This document shows, one piece after another, positions 27,395-32,945 of a stretch of DNA of 32,945 nt. Origin of the DNA: an uncultured Gammaproteobacteria bacterium (GTDB taxonomy: Bacteria; Pseudomonadota; Gammaproteobacteria; Arenicellales; UBA868); the NCBI GenBank assembly GCA_913051905.1, contig CAJXBY010000006.1, forward strand, positions 1-32,945, read 5' to 3'. The notes beneath the pieces were generated by a model that ran no database searches, was not told where the DNA came from, and saw only the letters and a program-made list of their open reading frames with translations. Position numbers and translations under genes: made by a program. Each line of letters starts with the position of its first letter. Within the stretch, counting starts at the first letter, position 1.

Positions 27395-28972
27395 ATGGCA
27401 GGTGCCGATCGCACGTCTTCTGGGTCCGGCCGCATGGGGGGCCGAGCGGCAAGACGGGCATTGCGCGCCGCGCCTGTTCCCCGGGAGGAGCGGGCGGTCC
27501 GGCCGGGTCAGTCCGGCGGCCGGTACCAGCCGCTTACCGAATCCGAAGTCGAGCGCATTCACCAGGCAGCCCTGGAAGCGCTTGAGCAGATCGGAATTGC
27601 CAACGCCATTCCTTCCTGCCGGGAATTGATCGTAGGGGCAGGCGGTTCTGCGACCGAAGACGGGCGCCTGCTCTTTCCAAAATCGCTCGTCGAGGATGCC
27701 ATTGCCTCTGCTGCACGTGGCATCGTTCTGGCGGGTCAGGACCCGCGGCATGATATGGAGCTCAGCGGTAACCGAGCCTATTTCGGTACGGCGGGTGCGG
27801 CAGTCCACATTGTTGACACGGTCAACAGACGGTACCGCGACTCCACCCTCAGGGATCTGTACGATGCAGCCTGTATCGTTAATGCGATGGAGCATATACA
27901 CTTTTTCCAACGACCGATGGTTATTCGCGATGTCGAAGAACCGCGCGAAATGGACTTCAATACCTGTTATGCCTCCATCGTTGGTACGAGCAAACATGTA
28001 GGCACCAGTTTTGTGGCGCCTGAGCATGCCGATGAGGCTATCGACATGCTCGAGCTGGTCGCCGGCGGGGAGAAGAAATGGCGTGAGCGTCCGTTCGTCA
28101 GCTGCTCCTGTTGCCACGTTGTACCACCGCTGCGATTCGCCGAGGATGCCTGCAGGGTGCTGGAGATTTGCGTGCAACGGGGGATGCCGATTCTGTTATT
28201 GGCGGCAGGTCAGGCCGGGGCGACCAGCCCGGCTGCTCTGGCAGGGTCAGTGGTGCAGGAAACAGCAGAAGTGTTGGCGGGCCTGGTGTATGTCAATCTG
28301 CTGAAGCCAGGTCATCCCGCCATTTTTGGTACCTGGCCGTTCGTGTCTGACCTTCGTACCGGCGCGATGAGCGGCGGTAGCGGTGAACAGGCTGTACTCA
28401 TGGCAGCCTGTGGGCAGATGGGCCGTTTTTACGATCTGCCGACGGGTATTGCTGCCGGCATGGCTGATGCCAAGCTGCCCGATGCGCAGTCGGGTTACGA
28501 AAAAGCCTATACCAACGTACTGGCCGGACACAGCGGCGCTAACTTGGTCTATGAATCTGCTGGCATGCACGCCAGCCTTCTCGGGTGCTGTCTGGAAAGC
28601 TACGTGATAGACAACGACATGCTCGGGGCGATCAACCGGACAATACGCGGCATCGAGGTCACCGAAGACTCGTTGTCGCTTCAGGCCATGCGGGACGTCT
28701 GCATAGACGGCCCCAGCCATTTTCTCGGCCACGACCAGACCATGGCACTGATGCAGCGTGACTATGTTTATCCCGATTTAGGCGATCGAAACAGCCCGAA
28801 GGAATGGAATGAAGCGGGCCGGCCGGATCTTCTAGAAAATGCCAGGGCGCGTGTTGCCGAGTTACTCAGCGCACCTCGCCCAGGACACATCTCGGAGGCA
28901 CTGGACGATCAGATCCGAGAGCAATTCCCCGTCAGACTGCCGTCTGAGTTTAGGAAATCGGCCTCGAACTGA
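27395..28972 (+). CDS. MttB-superfamily (trimethylamine methyltransferase-like) protein
   Basis: A 525-residue member of the MttB family. The core runs from about residue 45 to 500, with YFGTAGAAVHIVD, AGQAGATSPAALAGSVVQE, FGTWPFVSDLRTGAMSGG and DAKLPDAQSGYEK. There is no in-frame amber codon, so it belongs to the non-pyrrolysine branch, whose characterised members (for example MtgB) demethylate quaternary amines such as glycine betaine onto a corrinoid protein. The first 40 residues are Gly/Arg/Ala-rich and look disordered. No corrinoid protein, corrinoid methyltransferase or activase gene is nearby. It ends the + strand run of AsmA-like, M24-like and deacetylase genes. The substrate cannot be read from the sequence. 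Confidence 0.88.
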   Translation: MAGADRTSSGSGRMGGRAARRALRAAPVPREERAVRPGQSGGRYQPLTESEVERIHQAALEALEQIGIANAIPSCRELIVGAGGSATEDGRLLFPKSLVEDAIASAARGIVLAGQDPRHDMELSGNRAYFGTAGAAVHIVDTVNRRYRDSTLRDLYDAACIVNAMEHIHFFQRPMVIRDVEEPREMDFNTCYASIVGTSKHVGTSFVAPEHADEAIDMLELVAGGEKKWRERPFVSCSCCHVVPPLRFAEDACRVLEICVQRGMPILLLAAGQAGATSPAALAGSVVQETAEVLAGLVYVNLLKPGHPAIFGTWPFVSDLRTGAMSGGSGEQAVLMAACGQMGRFYDLPTGIAAGMADAKLPDAQSGYEKAYTNVLAGHSGANLVYESAGMHASLLGCCLESYVIDNDMLGAINRTIRGIEVTEDSLSLQAMRDVCIDGPSHFLGHDQTMALMQRDYVYPDLGDRNSPKEWNEAGRPDLLENARARVAELLSAPRPGHISEALDDQIREQFPVRLPSEFRKSASN

Positions 28973-29030
28973 AGCTAAGGATCAGACTTGCCCGGCACGG
29001 TCAGAGTTGTGTCAGTGTGGGCTTTTGTCA

Positions 29031-29672
29031 TCAGGGAGCGAGGCGATCGATGGTCCAGCTGTTGTCGGCCTGGCGGGTATACTGGTACCGATCGTGCAGA
29101 CGGTCGGGCCGGCTCTGCCAGAATTCAATGGTTTGCGGCTGAACCCGGTAGCCACCCCAGAACGAAGGCAGTGGGACATCTCCTTCTTTGAATCTCCTTC
29201 TCATCTGAGCCAATGTCGTCTCCAGAACACTGCGCGATGAGATCACAGAACTCTGCTCAGATGTCCATGCGCCAAGCTGACTTCCCCGGCTCCTCGAGAG
29301 GAAGTATTTGAGCGAGACGGCGCTTGAAATCCGGCTGGCCGGGCCCGTGACCGAAACCTGTCGCCCCATGCTGAACCAGGGAAACAGAAGGGCAACTTCC
29401 GGATTGTCTTTGATCTGAGCGGCTTTGCGGCTGCCGTAATTGGTAAAGAATACGAAACCGTCCTGATCAAAGATTTTGAGCAGGACGGTCCGCACAGTCG
29501 GTGCGGCGTCTGGACGGACCGTTGCCAGGGTCATGGCGTTGGGTGCAGGGATGCCGGCGTCACAGGCCTCGCCGAACCATGATTCAAACTGCACCAGAGG
29601 GTCAGCATGAAGCTGATGCCGTTCCAGCGGTTCACGGGAAAAGTCCTGTTTGATTTCTTCAGGGATGTCCAC
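29031..29672 (-). CDS. pdxH: Pyridoxamine/pyridoxine 5'-phosphate oxidase
   Basis: A 213-residue FMN enzyme that makes pyridoxal 5'-phosphate from pyridoxine or pyridoxamine phosphate. Family motifs include NAMTLATV, the FMN-binding RTVLLKIFDQDGFVFFTNYGSRKAAQI region, VSVTGPASRIS, and the C-terminal PQTIEFWQSRPDRLHDRYQY ending in RLAP. Length is normal (E. coli 218). The start is GTG 29672 without a good ribosome-binding site. A strong hairpin lies 30-58 bases upstream. It converges on the MttB-like gene. PLP supply has no evident special tie to its neighbours. Confidence 0.95.
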   Translation of the reverse strand: MDIPEEIKQDFSREPLERHQLHADPLVQFESWFGEACDAGIPAPNAMTLATVRPDAAPTVRTVLLKIFDQDGFVFFTNYGSRKAAQIKDNPEVALLFPWFSMGRQVSVTGPASRISSAVSLKYFLSRSRGSQLGAWTSEQSSVISSRSVLETTLAQMRRRFKEGDVPLPSFWGGYRVQPQTIEFWQSRPDRLHDRYQYTRQADNSWTIDRLAP

Positions 29673-29701
29673 AGATGAGGTTCACTTCTTTACAGACATT
29701 G

Positions 29702-29730
29702 TCGCCAACCCGGTTACTCCGGGTCGGCGA
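29702..29730. promoter_or_regulatory. Strong hairpin in the pdxH leader
   Basis: TCGCCAACCCGG (29702-29713) and CCGGGTCGGCGA (29719-29730) pair over 12 positions with one mismatch around the loop TTACT. It lies between the fumarase 3' end and pdxH, 30 bp before the pdxH start, and no T-run follows in the direction of transcription. It may be a leader structure, a processing site or a degenerate repeat of the REP kind. Confidence 0.4.
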
Positions 29731-29910
29731 GTTTACCGTTTCTGGAGAACGGGAGATCAAAGTTTGAAATATCCGCATCCTATCCCTGTTTCTGACTGTG
29801 ATCGGTTGTACAGACGGCTTGGGCTGTAAATTAAGGACCACTCGGGCGCTTGACCGGGGATTGGTTCAGGACTTTGGGCTGGCGGTCTGCCGGGTTCGGC
29901 AGTGACCGGA

Positions 29911-31434
29911 TCAGACGACTGAAACGGGGAATTCAGCGATCCGATTTCGCCAATGCGCCGGCCCTGTCTGGTGGACCGATTCACCGGTGCTGTCGACGGC
30001 AACCGTCACGGGCATGTCCTGCACTTCGAATTCGTAAATCGCCTCCATGCCGAGGTCCTCGAACGCAACCAGCCGGGATGATCGTATGGCCTTCGAAACC
30101 AAGTAAGCCGCGCCTCCAACTGCAATCAGATAAACCGAGCGGTGTTCCCGTATGGCCTCTATCGCAACCGGTCCGCGCTCCGCTTTGCCGATCATGCCCA
30201 GTAATCCGGTTTTATCAAGCATCATGTCCGTGAACTTATCCATTCGCGTTGCGGTGGTGGGACCTGCGGGACCGACCGCCTCCTCCCCCACCGGATCAAC
30301 CGGACCGACGTAATAGATTAACCGGTCGTTAAAGTCGACCCCGTCAGGTAACGGCTGACCCTGCGCGATCAGATCAGCGATGCGCTTGTGGGCAGCGTCC
30401 CTGCCGGTCAGTATTTTGCCGGAAAGAAGCAGGTTCTCGCCCGGTTGCCAGTCCTGAATGCTGTCACGCGTCAGCTGATCCACATTGACGCGGCGTCCAC
30501 GGGTTGAGACATCGGTAGGAACCTCGGGCCAGTCATCAGGACTGGGAGGAGTCAGCTCGGCTGGGCCTGTGCCATCAAGCACAAAATGAATGTGTCGGGT
30601 TGCGGCACAGTTGGGAATCATGGCAACGGGCAGTGACGCCGCATGGGTGGGGTATTCCAGCAGCTTGACGTCCAGTACTGTAGTCAGTCCACCCAGGCCC
30701 TGTGCCCCGATACCTGTCTCGTTGACCCGATGATAGATAGTTTGACGAAGCCTCTCTACTTCATCAGACGGACCGCGGGCGATGATCTGGTCCATGTTAA
30801 TCGGGGCCATCAGAGACTCCTTCGCCATCAACAGTGCTTTTTCAGGGGTGCCACCCAGGCCGAGGCCGAGAATGCCCGGTGGACACCAGCCGGCACCCAT
30901 GCCGGGAACCGTATCGACCACCCACTCAACCAGGTCGTCACTGGGGTTCAGGGTTGTGAAACGGGCTTTGTTTTCCGAACCTCCGCCTTTGGCAGCCAGG
31001 GTCACATCCAGTTGCTCACCTGGAACCAGTTCAGTGTGAACGACAGCTGGTGTATTGTCCCCGGTGTTACGGCGCTTACCCCAGGGAGGTGACACGATGG
31101 ACGCCCGCAGAGGGTTTTCGGCATTGGTGTAGGCCCGCCGTACCCCTTCATCGACCATTTGCTGGACAGATAACTCGCTGTCGAAGCGGACCTGCATACC
31201 CACTTTCAAGAAAACCACCACGATGCCGGTGTCCTGGCAGACCGGTCGGCGACCCAGGGCGCTCATCTGTGAATTGAGCAGAATCTGGCCGATGGCGTTC
31301 CGGGCCGCTTCAGATTCCTCGCGTTCCCAGGCCCGGGTCATCGCCAGCACGAAATCCCTGGGATGGTAAAAGGAAATGTATTGCAGCCCATCGGCGATAC
31401 TTTCGATAAAATCGTCCCCGTTTATGACGCTCAT
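29911..31434 (-). CDS. fumA: Class I (iron-sulfur) fumarate hydratase
   Basis: A 507-residue single-chain fumarase that interconverts fumarate and malate in the citric acid cycle. The three cluster Cys are visible: Cys66 (RRPVCQDTG), Cys184 (GMGAGWCPPG) and Cys276 (IPNCAATRH). KGGGSENK and GPAGPTTATRMDKF are the substrate-binding and C-terminal lobe motifs. The length matches the fused alpha-beta form found in gammaproteobacteria. The start is ATG 31434. L(+)-tartrate dehydratase is a relative but is usually two shorter subunits. It is followed by a 6-bp hairpin (29887-29902) without a T-run, and pdxH lies 238 bp downstream. Confidence 0.94.
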   Translation of the reverse strand: MSVINGDDFIESIADGLQYISFYHPRDFVLAMTRAWEREESEAARNAIGQILLNSQMSALGRRPVCQDTGIVVVFLKVGMQVRFDSELSVQQMVDEGVRRAYTNAENPLRASIVSPPWGKRRNTGDNTPAVVHTELVPGEQLDVTLAAKGGGSENKARFTTLNPSDDLVEWVVDTVPGMGAGWCPPGILGLGLGGTPEKALLMAKESLMAPINMDQIIARGPSDEVERLRQTIYHRVNETGIGAQGLGGLTTVLDVKLLEYPTHAASLPVAMIPNCAATRHIHFVLDGTGPAELTPPSPDDWPEVPTDVSTRGRRVNVDQLTRDSIQDWQPGENLLLSGKILTGRDAAHKRIADLIAQGQPLPDGVDFNDRLIYYVGPVDPVGEEAVGPAGPTTATRMDKFTDMMLDKTGLLGMIGKAERGPVAIEAIREHRSVYLIAVGGAAYLVSKAIRSSRLVAFEDLGMEAIYEFEVQDMPVTVAVDSTGESVHQTGPAHWRNRIAEFPVSVV

Positions 31435-31573
31435 AGGGTCCCCGCTGGTGTGAATTCGCAGTCAGTGGCGCACCGGGTGTCGGCACAGTGCATCAGCTAC
31501 CAAGTGTAACAAACTGTACTCTGAATCAACCTGGAAACCTCTGGATGCGTGGATCTATTGTGGTGCCCAAGCC

Positions 31574-32945
31574 GTGCTGAAGCCCTGGTTTTCTAGCGGT
31601 TGCTCTCCCGGGAGAATATTCCGCGGACTGTGTCTGCTGGCTGGGGTACTGCTGACTCTATTCGTCCCAGAAGATAGGACTGCGTCGGCTCACCACCTGG
31701 TCAACAGGCACGATCTAGCCTGCAGCCGGTATTTCCCGTGTCCTAAAGAACTGCATCCCAGAGTGGACTTCTGGATCGATGTTTACAGCCGCTGGAGTAG
31801 CCGGGATGCCGTTCTTCACGATTCCGTCAAACCGGACCGGGTCTACAAGGTATTCCGGGGAAAAATCTGCGGCCGTGGCGGCAACACCCAGCACATCAAG
31901 GACCAGAAACGCCTTCTTCGCGCGAGACTCCTGCAGCTCGCCCAGCGTGTGGAACGAGGAGAAAAGATCACTGGACGCCAGGACCGACACTATCTCGCGA
32001 TGTTTCCCGGACACTCGCCGGACGAGATCCGCCGTTCTGCCCATCGGCTCCGCTGTCAGACCGGGCACAAGGATGGTTTCCGGGATGCGTTGCGCAGGTG
32101 GGGCACTTATGGCCGGATTATTCGAAAGGTATTGAAGGATGCACGGCTCCACCAGGATATGCAGTACCTGCCCTTCGTCGAGTCGTCCTACAACCCGAAG
32201 GCTTATTCGAAAATGGGCGCTGCCGGGATCTGGCAGATCATGCCATCGACGGCACGGGTACTCGGCCTGGAACTCAATGCGACAGTGGACGAACGTCTTG
32301 ATCCGGAAGCGGCGAGCTGGGCTGCGGCCCGATACCTTAAAGACAGCCGCAAAACGCTGACAATTGCTGCGCGCGCAAAAAACGCCGGGATTTCCGATTA
32401 TGAACTGACCCCGTTTGTCATCACTTCGTACAACTACGGTATCAACGGCATGCGACGCGCCATCAACAAGATGGGTCCAGATTTTGTAACAGTGATTGAT
32501 CGTTACCGAACGCGCAAGTTTCGTGTAGCTGTGAAGAATTTCTACGCCAGCTTTCTTGCTGCACGTCACGTGGCCCGCAATGCGCGGCAGATCTTCGGTG
32601 CTTACAGCAGCGGCCGGCCGCTGCGCTACCACACGGTTCTGCTGGATCGACCGGTATCGGTCGACAGAATCAGACAGGTGTTCGGGATCAGTGAGAAGAG
32701 ACTGAAAGACCTGAACCCCGCGCTGACACGGTTTGTCTGGCACGGTTGGCGCCAGGTGCCCCGCGGTTACCGGTTGCGTCTGCCAAGGCGACAGGGAGGC
32801 TGGTCGGACAAGGTCGCCAGGCTGAAGGCCATGCCCAGGGAATCAACCCCGGGAGCACCCAGAAACTATACGGTTAAACGAGGTGACACAGCCTGTGCAA
32901 TCGCGAGTGCGTTTCGGGTGGGGTGCCAGGATCTGATTGACATGA
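31574..32945 (+). CDS. mltD: MltD-like lytic transglycosylase (3' end missing)
   Basis: An exported murein lytic transglycosylase that cleaves glycan strands of peptidoglycan; 457 codons are in view and the frame runs off the window. GTG 31574 gives a signal peptide with hydrophobic core RGLCLLAGVLLTLFV. The catalytic SLT domain begins near residue 190: YLPFVESSYNPKAYSKMGAA carries the catalytic Glu203, then IWQIMPSTARVLGL, and FVITSYNYGINGMRRAI follows. A LysM-like segment (VSVDRIRQVFGISEKRLKDLNP) comes after it, and a clearer LysM domain starts at YTVKRGDTACAIASAF at the window edge. Multiple LysM domains are typical of MltD. The start is inferred from the signal peptide, as no clear ribosome-binding site is seen. 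It is divergent from fumarase. Confidence 0.9.
   Translation, partial: MLKPWFSSGCSPGRIFRGLCLLAGVLLTLFVPEDRTASAHHLVNRHDLACSRYFPCPKELHPRVDFWIDVYSRWSSRDAVLHDSVKPDRVYKVFRGKICGRGGNTQHIKDQKRLLRARLLQLAQRVERGEKITGRQDRHYLAMFPGHSPDEIRRSAHRLRCQTGHKDGFRDALRRWGTYGRIIRKVLKDARLHQDMQYLPFVESSYNPKAYSKMGAAGIWQIMPSTARVLGLELNATVDERLDPEAASWAAARYLKDSRKTLTIAARAKNAGISDYELTPFVITSYNYGINGMRRAINKMGPDFVTVIDRYRTRKFRVAVKNFYASFLAARHVARNARQIFGAYSSGRPLRYHTVLLDRPVSVDRIRQVFGISEKRLKDLNPALTRFVWHGWRQVPRGYRLRLPRRQGGWSDKVARLKAMPRESTPGAPRNYTVKRGDTACAIASAFRVGCQDLIDM

Noticed and set aside
27350..28177. A 275-codon minus-strand open frame opposite the MttB-like gene
   Set aside because: It is a shadow of a well-supported gene and has no recognisable motif.
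27395..28972. Possible pyrrolysine-containing MttB
   Set aside because: The frame has no internal TAG codon, so it is a non-pyrrolysine family member.
29887..29902. Hairpin CTGCCG-GGTT-CGGCAG after fumarase as a terminator
   Set aside because: The stem is only 6 bp and no T-run follows on the minus strand.
31715..32743. A 342-codon minus-strand open frame
   Set aside because: The + strand encodes a clear MltD-like transglycosylase with a signal peptide, catalytic Glu and LysM; the minus frame has no domain.
1..32945. CRISPR arrays, tRNA or rRNA genes
   Set aside because: No regularly spaced direct repeats or tRNA/rRNA-like sequence were recognised by eye in the intergenic regions.

Overview
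The window looks like the chromosome of a free-living, sulfur-oxidising and probably mixotrophic gammaproteobacterium. The housekeeping genes are of proteobacterial type (ppsA/ppsR, rimO, prfC, ttcA, apeB, pdxH, lgt, a cytochrome c5-like protein). An aprMBA set, with a dissimilatory APS reductase and its membrane anchor AprM, points to sulfite oxidation via APS. Acetoacetyl-CoA synthetase, a large NAD-glutamate dehydrogenase and an MttB-type methyltransferase add organic-carbon use. Many genes appear to start with GTG or TTG. Taxon below class level cannot be fixed from this sequence.

Layout. 1-281 (-): 5' end of a large NAD-dependent glutamate dehydrogenase, divergent from acetoacetyl-CoA synthetase (489-2438 +). 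The space between holds a perfect 14-bp palindrome and a four-run G-tract motif. 2458-3264 (-): exported protein of unknown function. 3521-4300 (+): lgt. 4529-7800 (+): a candidate 42-aa Cys/His-rich ORF, then aprM, aprB and aprA, tightly packed. 7862-9370 (+): YfcE-like phosphodiesterase and a PhzF-family protein, the latter possibly starting at a CTG codon.

9371-11199 is a visibly AT-richer scar. It has three small minus-strand genes (an exported protein, a Rap1a/Tai-like exported protein, a single-span membrane protein) and the C-terminal third of a tyrosine recombinase abutting the ppsA stop codon. It reads as the remnant of an integrated element.

11198-18639: ppsA (-) and its regulator ppsR (+) are divergent, followed on + by rimO, an FmdB-type zinc-ribbon protein, prfC and an exported cytochrome c. 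18787-20951 (-): ttcA and apeB overlap by ATGA. 21068-28972 (+): a giant AsmA-like protein with six 73-residue repeats, then a three-gene cluster of an M24-fold protein that has lost all five metal ligands, a NodB-type deacetylase, and a non-pyrrolysine MttB-superfamily methyltransferase. This cluster is the best candidate in the window for an undescribed pathway. 29031-31434 (-): pdxH and a class I fumarase. 31574-end (+): an MltD-like lytic transglycosylase cut by the window edge.

No tRNA, rRNA, CRISPR array or complete insertion sequence was recognised.
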